A stretch of 64,000 nt of DNA from Mycolicibacterium lutetiense (lineage in GTDB: Bacteria; Actinomycetota; Actinomycetes; Mycobacteriales; Mycobacteriaceae), in assembly GCF_017876775.1 (NCBI RefSeq), contig NZ_JAGIOP010000002.1, forward strand, positions 1,798,001-1,862,000, in the 5' to 3' direction. Under the pieces are notes generated by a model that was not told the DNA's origin, made no database searches, and saw only the letters and a program-made list of their open reading frames with translations. This document shows, piece by piece, positions 38,198-46,832 of this stretch. A program made the position numbers and the translations under genes. Each line of letters opens with the position of its first letter. The first letter of the stretch is position 1.

Positions 38198-39421
38198 TCA
38201 AGCTGCTTGGGGGTTGTCGGTGGTTTGGCGGTGTGCCCAGGCTGTCTGTTCGTTGTAGCGGGTGCGGTGGCGAAGGCAGCCGTGCAGTATGCCGACGAGG
38301 CGATTTCCCAAGGCACGCAGCGCTTGGTGGTGTAAGTCGCCGGCGGCGCGGTGCTGGTCGTAGAAGCCTCGGGCGCCGGGACTGTTGTTCAGGGCGCAGA
38401 AGGCCCATTGGTCGATCGCATCGTAGAGACGTCGGTTGCGGACATGGCGGGCCAGCACCGCGCGTTTTTTGCCTGAGGCGACGGTCAATGGTGAGGTTCC
38501 GGCGTAGTTCTTGCGACACTTGGCCGTGGTGTAGCGGTTCGGGTCGTCCCCGAACTCACCGAGCACCCGGGCGCCGAGGATGACACCGAGTCCTGGCAGG
38601 GAGAGGTAGATGTCGGCGTCCGGGTGCGTCTCAAAATGTGTCGCCAACTCGGCCTCGAGAGCGGCGATCTGATGGTTCAACTCGATGATGATGCCGACGG
38701 TGGCGCGGGTGGTCGCGCCGAACGCCGCGGTGACCGCGGCGGGTGCAACGAGCTGTTCAGTGCGCAGCACCGTCTGGATCTCAAGTGCCCGGACATCGAC
38801 GTTGCGTTGCCGCCCAGCGCTTTTGAGCGCTGATCGGATCTTGGAAAGGCTCAACCCTGCGGCCTCAGCGGGGCTGGGAGCCCGATTCAGGATCGCCAAG
38901 GCGTCCCGGTCGGCCAGGTCGTCGAAGGCGGCCAACGCGCCCGGGTAGTACTCGCGCAGCGCCGAGCGCAGCGCGTTGGTGTGCCGGTTGCGGGTCCAGA
39001 TCAAGTTCTGGTGCCCACGCGCCAACACCTTGATCGCCTCGGCGTCTGGGCTGTCCCCGGCGATCGGGCGATGATTGTGCCGGTCGGTGCGCACCAGGTC
39101 GGCCAGCAGTTTGGCATCCCCTGCGTCGGATTTCGCGCCGGAGACGTGGTGGCGGTCGCGGTAGCGCGCGACCGCCAGCGGGTTGACCGCATACACCTGG
39201 TAACCGGCCGCGACCAGCGCATTGACCCACAAACCCCGATCGGTTTCGATGCCAATCACGACCTGGCCGGGGTCGGGGGCGTGGGTGGCCACGATGTCAT
39301 GGAATCCGCGGATTCCGGGCAGCCCTTCGGGCAGCCGGCGCGAGGCCAGCCGTGTGCCGTCGTCGTCCATCACGTGGATGTCGTGATGATCTTCGGCCCA
39401 ATCGTCGCCGATGAAGATCAT
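38198..39421 (-). CDS. IS110-family transposase (DEDD recombinase), copy 1
   Basis: 407 residues, same protein as copy 2. N-terminal RuvC-like DEDD domain (MIFIGDDWAEDHHDIHVMDD, IGIETDRGLWVNAL, KSDAGDAKLLADLVR) and a C-terminal transposase_20 domain with PGLGVILGARVLGEFGDD and TSPLTVASGKK, which contains the candidate nucleophilic Ser. ATG 39421 has GGAGGTG upstream. Acts with the bridge RNA from its own 5' non-coding end. Confidence 0.93.
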   Translation of the reverse strand: MIFIGDDWAEDHHDIHVMDDDGTRLASRRLPEGLPGIRGFHDIVATHAPDPGQVVIGIETDRGLWVNALVAAGYQVYAVNPLAVARYRDRHHVSGAKSDAGDAKLLADLVRTDRHNHRPIAGDSPDAEAIKVLARGHQNLIWTRNRHTNALRSALREYYPGALAAFDDLADRDALAILNRAPSPAEAAGLSLSKIRSALKSAGRQRNVDVRALEIQTVLRTEQLVAPAAVTAAFGATTRATVGIIIELNHQIAALEAELATHFETHPDADIYLSLPGLGVILGARVLGEFGDDPNRYTTAKCRKNYAGTSPLTVASGKKRAVLARHVRNRRLYDAIDQWAFCALNNSPGARGFYDQHRAAGDLHHQALRALGNRLVGILHGCLRHRTRYNEQTAWAHRQTTDNPQAA

Positions 39422-39473
39422 CGAATCACCTCCTATGCCGAATTGGGGTGGAACCTGTTCGAGCCCAAGACAA

Positions 39474-39614
39474 CCCGGCGGCGACCTAATGGATCAGTGC
39501 TCCAACCTGGCACGACACCCCATCAGCACTACAGGAAGCCTCACCAACCGGCCGGGGCACGATCTAGCCTTAGGAATCGAACATCACTCCAGGGACCGGA
39601 AGTGCTCACCGACC
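39474..39614 (-). ncRNA. Predicted IS110 bridge RNA, copy 1
   Basis: Mirror of the copy 2 RNA. Guides: left target 39591-39599 (CCGGTCCCT), right target 39564-39572 (TAAGGCTAG), left donor 39514-39521 (GGGGTGTC), right donor 39486-39493 (TCCATTAG), read on the minus strand. Ends of the RNA are approximate. Confidence 0.65.
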
Positions 39615-39682
39615 GGCGGCTCAGCGACCAGCGTCCCGCTGCAGGATCACTACCCGTTCGAGGCTCGCCGATCAACTGCCAT

Positions 39683-39688
39683 TAGGGT
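39683..39688 (+). promoter_or_regulatory. -10 box of the enoyl-CoA hydratase gene rebuilt by the IS end
   Basis: TAGGGT, 7 nt before ATG 39696. The first base comes from the IS110 end, AG is the target core, and GGT is native. The uninterrupted site (removing the IS) also reads TAGGGT. Confidence 0.6.
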
Positions 39689-39695
39689 CCGGCCC

Positions 39696-40493
39696 ATGCC
39701 CGACACACAGCCACTCGACCTTGCCTTCCCGCGGCCCGACATCGCCGTCATCACGCTCAATCGGCCCGACAAACTGAACGCGTTGTCGTACGAATTGGTC
39801 GAGGCCCTGCACACCACCCTCGACGAGATCGCGGCCAACAACGAGTGCCGCGTCGTCGTTCTCACCGGCGCCGGCCGTGGCTTCTGCTCGGGCCTGGATC
39901 TGAGCGACCCGAATCCGACGGAGGCCGGCGGCGGCACCGAGTTTCCCCGCTCGGGCATGCGCTGGCAGGAACGCATCGCGAACCTCACGGTCAAACTGCA
40001 CCGGCTGCGTCAACCCGTCATCGCGGCGGTCAACGGCGCGGCTTACGGTGGCGGCTTCGCCCTGGCCGCGGCCAGCGACATCCGCATCGCCGGCCCGTCG
40101 GCGAAGTTCTGCACCCAGTTCATCAAGCTGGGTATCGGCGGCTGCGACATCGGCGTGAGCTACACCCTGCCCCGGATCATCGGTGCGGGTCCGGCATTCG
40201 ACCTGATCCTCACCGCACGGGCCGTCGAGGCGGCCGAGGCGCTGCGGCTCGGCCTGGTCACCCGCATCGTCGACGACACCGCGGATTTGGTCGATGCCGC
40301 CCTGGAAATCGCCGAAACCCTGTGCAGCTACGGTAAATTCGGTCTGGAATCGACCAAACAGGTGCTCTGGGCCAACCTCGACGCCGGCTGTCTGGAGACC
40401 GCGCTGCACGTCGAGAACCGCAGCCAGATCCTGTCCGTGGGCACCGGAAGCCTCGCCGAGGTCAGCGAGGTGTCCCGCCACCGTCGACGATGA
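39696..40493 (+). CDS. Enoyl-CoA hydratase/isomerase family protein
   Basis: 265-residue crotonase-fold enzyme. TLNRPDKLNALSYELVEAL and the oxyanion-hole segment TGAGRGFCSGLDLSDP with a second hole at NGAAYGGGFALAAASD; LGIGGCDIGVSYTLPRIIG lies where many hydratases have the second catalytic Glu, so the exact reaction is uncertain. ATG 39696 starts only 8 bp after the IS110 end. Its 3' end overlaps the next SDR gene by 32 bp, convergently. Confidence 0.87.
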   Translation: MPDTQPLDLAFPRPDIAVITLNRPDKLNALSYELVEALHTTLDEIAANNECRVVVLTGAGRGFCSGLDLSDPNPTEAGGGTEFPRSGMRWQERIANLTVKLHRLRQPVIAAVNGAAYGGGFALAAASDIRIAGPSAKFCTQFIKLGIGGCDIGVSYTLPRIIGAGPAFDLILTARAVEAAEALRLGLVTRIVDDTADLVDAALEIAETLCSYGKFGLESTKQVLWANLDAGCLETALHVENRSQILSVGTGSLAEVSEVSRHRRR

Positions 40494-41232
40494 TGGCCTG
40501 CCCGGTCATATAGCTGCCGGCGTCCGAACACATCAGCAGGGCCGCACCGACCATCTCGTCCGGCGTGGCCAACCGCTTCATCAGGGTCCCGCCCTTCATC
40601 ATCTCGATGGCCTCCCGAGGGTTGTTGCGCATCATGTCGGTGTCGACGGGTCCCGGGGCCAGGGCGTTCACCCGGATGCCCAACGGGGCGAACTCGGCCG
40701 CCATCGACCGGGTCACCGACATCAGCGCGGCCTTGCTCGAGGCATAGATCGACAGCGCCGGTGCAAAGTTGAACGCCCCGACCGACACCATGTTCAGTAC
40801 CGCGGCCTTCGCGCTGGCCTTCAGATACGGCAAGGCGTGTTGCACCAGGAACACCGGCCCACGCAGGTTCACCTCATAGGACTTGGCCCAGGCTTCCGGT
40901 GTCATCTGCCCCAGTGGCTGGGCCAGGGCGTTGGCGGCGTTGTTGACCACCACATCGATCCCGCCGAACTCGGCCACCGTGCGCTCCACCAACGCGCCGA
41001 GATCGTCGACGTTCCCGCTGTGTGTGGGCACTCCGATCGCCTGTCCCCCGAGCCCGCGCAGGTGCTCGGCCGCCCGCTCGCAGGCCTCGGGCTTGCGGCT
41101 GGCAACCACCACCCGGGCACCGGCCAGCGTAAAGCCCTCGGCGAGAGCCAATCCGATGCCTCGGGTACCACCGGTGACGATCACGGTCCGGTCGGTCATA
41201 TCGAAGAGATGGTCAAAAGTCTCACGATTCAC
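40462..41232 (-). CDS. Short-chain dehydrogenase/reductase
   Basis: 256-residue classical SDR. TGGTRGIG loop at about 20-27, VVNNAAN, MVSVGAF with the catalytic Ser, YASSKAA, and the C-terminal GQAIIVDGGG that marks FabG-like and glucose-dehydrogenase-like members. VASRKPEACERA suggests NADP(H). Adjacent to an enoyl-CoA hydratase, so a role in acyl-CoA or fatty-acid turnover is plausible but unproven. Confidence 0.85.
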   Translation of the reverse strand: MNRETFDHLFDMTDRTVIVTGGTRGIGLALAEGFTLAGARVVVASRKPEACERAAEHLRGLGGQAIGVPTHSGNVDDLGALVERTVAEFGGIDVVVNNAANALAQPLGQMTPEAWAKSYEVNLRGPVFLVQHALPYLKASAKAAVLNMVSVGAFNFAPALSIYASSKAALMSVTRSMAAEFAPLGIRVNALAPGPVDTDMMRNNPREAIEMMKGGTLMKRLATPDEMVGAALLMCSDAGSYMTGQAIIVDGGGTPR

Positions 41233-41273
41233 CCCGTCAGTAGAACATCACCGCGGTCCGCTCGCGCAAGGCT

Positions 41274-42128
41274 TCAGCCCAATAGCCGGGCACTCACAAA
41301 TTCGCGGTCCTCGCCGGTGATCGGGTCGGTGAACTCCAGGCGATGGGCCAACAGTTGCAGCGGATCGTCGAAATCATCAGGAGCTACGTCGATCACGGTG
41401 GGATACAGGGAATCACCGATGATCGGCAGCCCGATCGAGGCCATGTGCACCCGCAGTTGATGCGTCCGCCCGGTGCGAGGCGACAGCCGGTAGATCCCCT
41501 CTCCCAGCTCCTCGACAACGGTCTCGGCGTTGACTTCTCCGGGCTCGGTGAAGGCCTGTAACTGCCCACGGTGCTTGATGATCCGGCTGCGCAGCGTGGC
41601 AGGCAACCGCACCGTGGCGGTACCCCCGGCGCGGGCCAGATACGTCTTACGGGTTCCACCTTCGGCGAACAGCCGCTGATATCGGCCCCGCACCTCACGA
41701 CGCACGGTGAACAGAAGCACGCCCGCGGTCAGCCGGTCCAGTCGGTGCGCGGGGCTCAGTTCCGGCAGGTCCAGGTCACGTCTCAGCCGCACCAGCGCGG
41801 TCTGCGCCACGTGCCCGCCACGGGGCGTGGTCGCCAGAAAGTGCGGCTTGTCGACCACAAGGATGTTCTCGTCACGGTGCAGCACCGGGATATCGAACGG
41901 CACTGCCACCTCGTCGGGCAGGTCACGGTAGAAGTAGACGTGCGCACCCGGGGGCAGCGCGGTGGCCGCATCGACGACCCTGCCGTCAGGCAGAACCACT
42001 TCTCCGGCAAGCACTTTCGCTCCGATACCGAACCGCTCCTGCAGCTCGTCGTGGACGTTTCCACCCAACAGCCGCAGCCGGGCCGGGCCGAGTCCGTCCC
42101 GCACCGGCAGCGGCGCCGATGAGCGCAT
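41274..42128 (-). CDS. RluA-family RNA pseudouridine synthase
   Basis: 284 residues from ATG 42128; an in-frame TTG at 42161 overlaps the glpD2 stop. Catalytic motif HRLDRLTAGVLLF with the conserved Asp near residue 137, and SPRTGRTHQLRVHMASIGLPIIGDSLY. The N terminus may form a small RNA-binding part. Isomerises uridine in rRNA or tRNA; the position modified is unknown. Matches Rv3300c in position before glpD2. Confidence 0.88.
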   Translation of the reverse strand: MRSSAPLPVRDGLGPARLRLLGGNVHDELQERFGIGAKVLAGEVVLPDGRVVDAATALPPGAHVYFYRDLPDEVAVPFDIPVLHRDENILVVDKPHFLATTPRGGHVAQTALVRLRRDLDLPELSPAHRLDRLTAGVLLFTVRREVRGRYQRLFAEGGTRKTYLARAGGTATVRLPATLRSRIIKHRGQLQAFTEPGEVNAETVVEELGEGIYRLSPRTGRTHQLRVHMASIGLPIIGDSLYPTVIDVAPDDFDDPLQLLAHRLEFTDPITGEDREFVSARLLG

Positions 42129-42157
42129 GCGCGACGAGCGTTGGGACCCGGCCTTTC

Positions 42158-43903
42158 TCAATTGAGCGGAACGGGTTCGAGGATCTCGGCGCGGGCCTCC
42201 GGCGCGGCCTGGCGCAGAGCATCCGCGGATTCATCGTCGGGCTGGGTCTGCGACAGCACCTCGGCTTCCACCCTGGCGATATACGTGGCGACCTCACGAT
42301 CGACGTCCTCGGCAGTCCAGCCCAGCACGGGCGCAACCACTTCGGCGACCTCGCGGGCACAATCGACGCCGCGGTGCGGGTATTCGATGGCGATCCGCAT
42401 CCGTCGGGCCAGGATGTCCTCGAGGTGCAGTGCCCCCTCGGCGGCGGCGGCGTAGTAGGCCTCGACCTTCAGATACACCGGCGCATCGGTGATGGGGGTC
42501 AGCAACTCGGACCTACCCTCGGCCATCTTGAGCACCTCGCCGATCAGCGAGCCGTAGCGGTCCAGCAGGTGCCGGACACGGTACGGGTGCAGCCCGTATT
42601 GCTTGCCGACGTATTCGGTCTGATTGATCAGGGCGAAGTATCCGTCGGCACCCATCAGCGGGACCTTTTCGGTGATCGAGGGCGCCACCCGGGCCGGGAC
42701 GTACTCTGCGGCAGCGTCGATCGCGTCGGCCGCCATCACCCGGTAGGTGGTGTATTTCCCACCGGCGATCGCCACGAGTCCCGGAGAAGGCACCGCGACA
42801 GCATGCTCCCGGGACAGCTTGGAGGTCTCTTCACTTTCGCCCGCCAGCAGCGGACGCAACCCGGCGTACACACCGTCGATGTCGTCGTGGGTCAACGGGG
42901 TCGCCAGCACTGTGTTGACGTGTCCGAGGATGTAATCGATGTCGGCCTTGGTCGCGGCGGGATGCGCAAGGTCGAGGTTCCAGTCCGTGTCGGTGGTCCC
43001 GATGATCCAGTGGGTGCCCCACGGAATCACGAACAGCACCGACTTCTCGGTGCGCAGGATGATTGCCACCTCGCTGACGATCCGGTCGCGCGGCACCACG
43101 ATGTGCACACCCTTGGACGCGCGCACCCGAAACCGGCCGCGCTCCTTGGACAGTGCCTGGATCTCGTCGGTCCACACGCCGGTGGCGTTGACCACGACAT
43201 GGCCGCGGACATTGGTGGTGGCCCCGTCCTCGGAATCCCGCAAGGTCACCCCGACGACGCGATCGCCCTCGCGCAACAGCGCGACCACCTGACTCGACGA
43301 GCGCACCACTGCGCCGTAATGGGCCGCGGTGCGGGCCACGGTCATCGTGTGCCGCGCGTCGTCGACGACGGTGTCGTAGTAGCGGATACCGCCGATCAGC
43401 GAGCTGCGCTTGAGGCCCGGGGCCAGCCGCAGCGCCCCGGATTTCGTCAGATGCTTTTGCGCCGGAACGGATTTCGCTCCACCGAGCTGGTCATAGAGGA
43501 AGATGCCGGCCGCCATATAGGGCCGCTCCCACCAACGGTTGGTCAATGGGAACAGGAACGGCAACGGCTTGACCAGATGCGGCGCCAGCGTCGTCAGGCT
43601 CAGTTCCCGCTCATAGAGGGCCTCGCGGACCAGGCCGAATTCCAGCTGCTCCAGATACCGCAGCCCACCATGGAACATCTTGGAGCTACGACTGGATGTG
43701 CCGGAAGCGAAATCGCGCGCCTCGACAAGGGCCACGGTGAGTCCACGAGTCGCGGCGTCCAGCGCCGCGCCGGCTCCCACCACCCCGCCGCCGATGACCA
43801 CTACGTCGAACTGTTCACTGCCGAGTCGTTGCCAGGCTTGCGCCCTGTGCTGCGGTCCGAGGAAGGTTTGCCCGTCGCCCGGCGCTGAGATCGGGTCAGT
43901 CAC
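42158..43903 (-). CDS. glpD2: Glycerol-3-phosphate dehydrogenase (FAD)
   Basis: 581 residues from GTG 43903, the length of GlpD2 (Rv3302c). FAD-binding VVVIGGGVVGAGAALDAATRG near residues 33-53 (first 20 shown by VVIGGGVVGAGAALDAATRG), then SSRSSKMFHGGLRYLEQ, GIRYYDTVVDDARHTM, GTTDTDWN, and AIAGGKYTTYRVMA near the end of the oxidase domain; the C-terminal cap follows. It feeds electrons from glycerol 3-phosphate to menaquinone at the membrane. It overlaps the RluA frame and is divergent from a membrane-protein gene. A phoY1 gene, found next to glpD2 in M. tuberculosis, is absent here. Confidence 0.93.
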   Translation of the reverse strand: MTDPISAPGDGQTFLGPQHRAQAWQRLGSEQFDVVVIGGGVVGAGAALDAATRGLTVALVEARDFASGTSSRSSKMFHGGLRYLEQLEFGLVREALYERELSLTTLAPHLVKPLPFLFPLTNRWWERPYMAAGIFLYDQLGGAKSVPAQKHLTKSGALRLAPGLKRSSLIGGIRYYDTVVDDARHTMTVARTAAHYGAVVRSSSQVVALLREGDRVVGVTLRDSEDGATTNVRGHVVVNATGVWTDEIQALSKERGRFRVRASKGVHIVVPRDRIVSEVAIILRTEKSVLFVIPWGTHWIIGTTDTDWNLDLAHPAATKADIDYILGHVNTVLATPLTHDDIDGVYAGLRPLLAGESEETSKLSREHAVAVPSPGLVAIAGGKYTTYRVMAADAIDAAAEYVPARVAPSITEKVPLMGADGYFALINQTEYVGKQYGLHPYRVRHLLDRYGSLIGEVLKMAEGRSELLTPITDAPVYLKVEAYYAAAAEGALHLEDILARRMRIAIEYPHRGVDCAREVAEVVAPVLGWTAEDVDREVATYIARVEAEVLSQTQPDDESADALRQAAPEARAEILEPVPLN

Positions 43904-43959
43904 GATCCCCAGGCTACGTGGGTGGCGTGGGATCCGCCTGATTCTCCGGCCCTCGACGG

Positions 43960-43965
43960 TAAGTT
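43960..43965 (+). promoter_or_regulatory. -10 box of the 43973 membrane-protein gene
   Basis: TAAGTT, 7 nt before GTG 43973, suggesting a leaderless transcript. Confidence 0.5.
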
Positions 43966-43972
43966 CCCTTGC

Positions 43973-44638
43973 GTGTCGTTTCAACCCCCGGGCTTGCCGG
44001 GCCAACCATTTCCTGGGCCGCAGCAATTTCCCGGCCAGCCGTACCCGCCCGGTGGTGTCGCGCCGATGGGATACGGATACGGACCGCCTCCCGGGTACTT
44101 TCCCGGTCCTCCGCAACAGAAATCGGCGCCGAAGAAGCTCTGGTACGGCGTAGGCGCGGCACTACTCATCGTCGGATTGTTGGTCGCGGCGCTCGGGGGC
44201 GTGGGGATGATCGGTAATTTTTCCGACGCAGCGCCCGATGCCGAACACACCTTCGGAAACGGCGAGACGACGACTGTGCACTTCGACGCCGGTGAGACCA
44301 AGACGATCTTCGTCGCCAATCCTGGTGAGAATCACCACGTCCGGTGCAACGTCCGCACTCGAACCGGTTCCGACGACGACATCAAGATGGACAACTACGA
44401 CGGCACGCTCACGATCAACCAGTGGCAGGCCGTGTTCACCGTGACCGTGCAAAAGGCGTCTGACTACGCCGTCACATGCAAAGGCACTGCGTCCGACGAG
44501 TTCGGGGTGGGCGGTGACGCCAAACCCGCATCGCTCGTCGGCGGTATTTTCGCCATGCTCGGCGGCGGCTTCTTGGGTTTCCTCGGGATCGTCACGCTCA
44601 TCGTCACCGCGATATTGCGACGACGCCGCAGGGCGTGA
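43973..44638 (+). CDS. Pro/Gly-rich two-helix membrane protein
   Basis: 221 residues from GTG 43973, chosen for the TAAGTT box upstream; GTG 43922 is possible. Cytoplasmic N-terminal tail rich in Pro, Gly, Gln and Tyr, one membrane helix (about 56-80), an extracytoplasmic domain of about 100 residues with two Cys (HVRCNVRTR and YAVTCKGT) that may form a disulfide, and a second helix near the C terminus ending RRRRRA. Typical of mycobacterial cell-envelope proteins of unknown role. Confidence 0.78.
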   Translation: MSFQPPGLPGQPFPGPQQFPGQPYPPGGVAPMGYGYGPPPGYFPGPPQQKSAPKKLWYGVGAALLIVGLLVAALGGVGMIGNFSDAAPDAEHTFGNGETTTVHFDAGETKTIFVANPGENHHVRCNVRTRTGSDDDIKMDNYDGTLTINQWQAVFTVTVQKASDYAVTCKGTASDEFGVGGDAKPASLVGGIFAMLGGGFLGFLGIVTLIVTAILRRRRRA

Positions 44639-44647
44639 CCTCGGCGC

Positions 44648-46063
44648 CTAGTCCAGGTCGTCGTGTTTCATCAGTTGCCGCGCCGCCTCGGTGATCGATC
44701 CGGACAACGACGGGTACACCGAAAACGTCTGGGCCAGCTCATCCACCGGAATGCCGTTCTGAACCGCCAGGGCGATCGGCAGAATCAGCTCGGAGGCGAT
44801 CGGCGCCACCACCACCCCGCCGATCACCACTCCGGTGGCCGGGCGGCAGAAGATCTTCACGAAGCCGCGGCGCAGGCTGGACATCTTGGCCCGGGCATTC
44901 GTGTTGAGCGGCAGGGTCAGGGTGCGGGCCGGCACGGACCCGTCATCGATGGCGGCCTGCGGAACGCCGACCGCGGCGATCTCAGGGCGGGTGAACACTG
45001 CCGCGGCGACGGTTCGCAGCCGGATCGGCGCCACCGCCTCGCCCAGTGCGTGATACATCGCGATGCGGCCCTGCATGGCCGCCACCGAGGCCAGCGGCAG
45101 CAGGCCGGTGCAGTCACCTGCCGCATAGATGCCGGGTACCGAGGTCCGCGACACCCGGTCGACGTTGAGATAGCTGCCCGGCCCGAGTTCGATGCCGACG
45201 CGGTCCAGGCCCAGGCCACCGGTGTTGGGGACCGAGCCGACCGTCATCAGCGCATGGCTGCCCTCGACGGTGCGACCGTCAGCCATGGTGACGCGGATCC
45301 CGTGCTCGGTGCGGGTGACCGACTCGGCGCGGGCATTCTTGACCAACGTGACACCGCGTTCGGAGAACACCTCCTCCAGCACGGCGGCGGCGTCGGAATC
45401 CTCGTGGGGCAGGATCTGGTCGCGGCTGGCCACCACCGTCACGGTCACTCCGAGTTCGGTGTAGGCGTTGACGAACTCGGCGCCGGTGACGCCCGAACCC
45501 ACCACCACGAGATGCTCGGGCAGTGCTTCGAGGTCGTAGAGCTGGCGCCAGTTGAGAATGCGGTCGCCGTCGGGAGCTGCGCTGGGTAGCACCCGCGGGC
45601 TCGCTCCGGTGGCGATGAGGACCACATCGGCGGCCAGCTGGCTGACCGCGCCATCCGGTCCGGTGACCTTGACACGGTGCTGTGCCATGCCGGGGACGTC
45701 GTCGGTCAGCTCGCCGCGGCCCGCGATCAAGTCGATGCCTTCGGCGCGCAGCCGCTCGGCGATGTCGCCGGACTGCGCCGTCGCCAGGGTCTTCACCCGC
45801 TCGTTGATCTGGGGCAACGAGATCTTGGACTGCTCGAAATCCAGCGAATAGCCCAGGTTGGGTGCGCGCCGCAGTTCGGTGCGCACGCCTGTGGAAGCGA
45901 TGAACGTCTTGGACGGCACACAGTCCCACAACACGCAGGCACCGCCGATGCCGTCGCAGTCGACGATGGTGACGTGAGCGACCTCTGGGCCGCGGGCCGC
46001 GGCGACGAGCGCCGCCTCATAGCCGGCGGGTCCGCCGCCGATGATCACGATGCGGGTTGCCAC
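44648..46063 (-). CDS. lpdA: NAD(P)H quinone reductase LpdA (dihydrolipoamide dehydrogenase-like)
   Basis: 471-residue flavoprotein disulfide-reductase fold. FAD loop GGGPAGYEAALVAA, a CX4C pair (GGACVLWDCVPSK), NAD(P) loop VVGSGVTGAEF, and YAAGDCTGLLPLASVA. M. tuberculosis LpdA (Rv3303c) is not a lipoamide dehydrogenase but a quinone reductase protecting against oxidative stress. Consistent with that, the C-terminal His-x4-Glu pair of true dehydrogenases is replaced (YPSLSGSITEAA). Both Cys of the CX4C pair are present here. Confidence 0.9.
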   Translation of the reverse strand: MATRIVIIGGGPAGYEAALVAAARGPEVAHVTIVDCDGIGGACVLWDCVPSKTFIASTGVRTELRRAPNLGYSLDFEQSKISLPQINERVKTLATAQSGDIAERLRAEGIDLIAGRGELTDDVPGMAQHRVKVTGPDGAVSQLAADVVLIATGASPRVLPSAAPDGDRILNWRQLYDLEALPEHLVVVGSGVTGAEFVNAYTELGVTVTVVASRDQILPHEDSDAAAVLEEVFSERGVTLVKNARAESVTRTEHGIRVTMADGRTVEGSHALMTVGSVPNTGGLGLDRVGIELGPGSYLNVDRVSRTSVPGIYAAGDCTGLLPLASVAAMQGRIAMYHALGEAVAPIRLRTVAAAVFTRPEIAAVGVPQAAIDDGSVPARTLTLPLNTNARAKMSSLRRGFVKIFCRPATGVVIGGVVVAPIASELILPIALAVQNGIPVDELAQTFSVYPSLSGSITEAARQLMKHDDLD

Positions 46064-46090
46064 CGCACCAACCTAACCAACTTTGCGCAC

Positions 46091-46096
46091 TAAGCT
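46091..46096 (+). promoter_or_regulatory. -10 box of the gamma-glutamylcyclotransferase-like gene
   Basis: TAAGCT, 8 nt before GTG 46105. Confidence 0.5.
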
Positions 46097-46104
46097 GTCT
46101 TACC

Positions 46105-46572
46105 GTGCCGCTCTACGCCGCCTACGGGTCCAATATGCATCCGGAGCAAATGCTCGAGCGGGCTCCGCACTCACCGATGGCGGGTACCGGCTGGCTCCAC
46201 GGCTGGCGGTTGACGTTCGGCGGTGAGGACATCGGCTGGGAAGGCGCGCTGGCCACCGTCGTCCAGGACCCGCTGGCGAAGGTCTTCGTCGTGCTCTACG
46301 ACATGACCCCCGCCGATGAGCAGAGCCTGGACCACTGGGAGGGTTCCGAGCTCGGGTTCCACAAGAAGATCCGTTGCCGGGTCCACCGGGTGTCGTCGGA
46401 TACCAATACCGACCCGGTGCTGGCCTGGCTGTATGTGGTCGACGCCTGGGAGGGCGGCCTGCCCTCGGCCCGCTACATCGGGGTGATGGCCGATGCCGCG
46501 GAGATCGCCGGGGCGCCGGATACGTATGTGCACGATCTGCGCACCCGCCCCGCCCGCAACATCGGTCCCTAA
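46105..46572 (+). CDS. Gamma-glutamylcyclotransferase-like protein
   Basis: 155-residue GGCT/AIG2-fold protein: YAAYGSNMHPEQM substrate loop, WEGALATVVQD, and LDHWEGSELGF with the catalytic-type Glu. Matches Rv3304. It starts at GTG 46105, probably leaderless. The last codon and TAA stop lie at the junction with IS110 copy 2; the reconstructed uninterrupted site gives the same last residue with TAG, so the protein is unchanged. Substrate not established. Confidence 0.85.
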   Translation: MPLYAAYGSNMHPEQMLERAPHSPMAGTGWLHGWRLTFGGEDIGWEGALATVVQDPLAKVFVVLYDMTPADEQSLDHWEGSELGFHKKIRCRVHRVSSDTNTDPVLAWLYVVDAWEGGLPSARYIGVMADAAEIAGAPDTYVHDLRTRPARNIGP

Positions 46573-46639
46573 TGGCAGTTGATCGGCGAGCCTCGAACGG
46601 GTAGTGATCCTGCAGCGGGACGCTGGTCGCTGAGCCGCC

Positions 46640-46780
46640 GGTCGGTGAGCACTTCCGGTCCCTGGAGTGATGTTCGATTCCTAAGGCTAGATCGTGCCCC
46701 GGCCGGTTGGTGAGGCTTCCTGTAGTGCTGATGGGGTGTCGTGCCAGGTTGGAGCACTGATCCATTAGGTCGCCGCCGGG
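46640..46780 (+). ncRNA. Predicted IS110 bridge RNA, copy 2
   Basis: Non-coding end upstream of the transposase, where IS110 bridge RNAs lie. Target loop: CCGGTCCCT (46655-46663) equals the left target and core, and TAAGGCTAG (46682-46690) is the inverse complement of core and right target CTAGCCTT. Donor loop: GGGGTGTC (46733-46740) nearly equals the right-end sequence GGGATGTC, and CCATTAG in 46761-46768 is the inverse of CTAATGG at the left end. An AGTGCT/AGCACT stem frames the donor guide. RNA ends are approximate. Confidence 0.7.
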
Positions 46781-46832
46781 TTGTCTTGGGCTCGAACAGG
46801 TTCCACCCCAATTCGGCATAGGAGGTGATTCG

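Larger units (their letters stand above)
38177..39685 (-). mobile_element. IS110-family element, copy 1
   Basis: 1507 bp plus a 2-bp CT core (AG on the plus strand, at 38175-38176 and 39684-39685). It is the same length as copy 2 (46571-48079) and in the opposite orientation; the shared sequence, including short target matches, spans 38171-39687. No terminal inverted repeats, as usual for IS110. The long non-coding end (39422-39683) precedes the transposase and holds the predicted bridge RNA. It is inserted in the -10 region of the enoyl-CoA hydratase gene. Confidence 0.9.
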
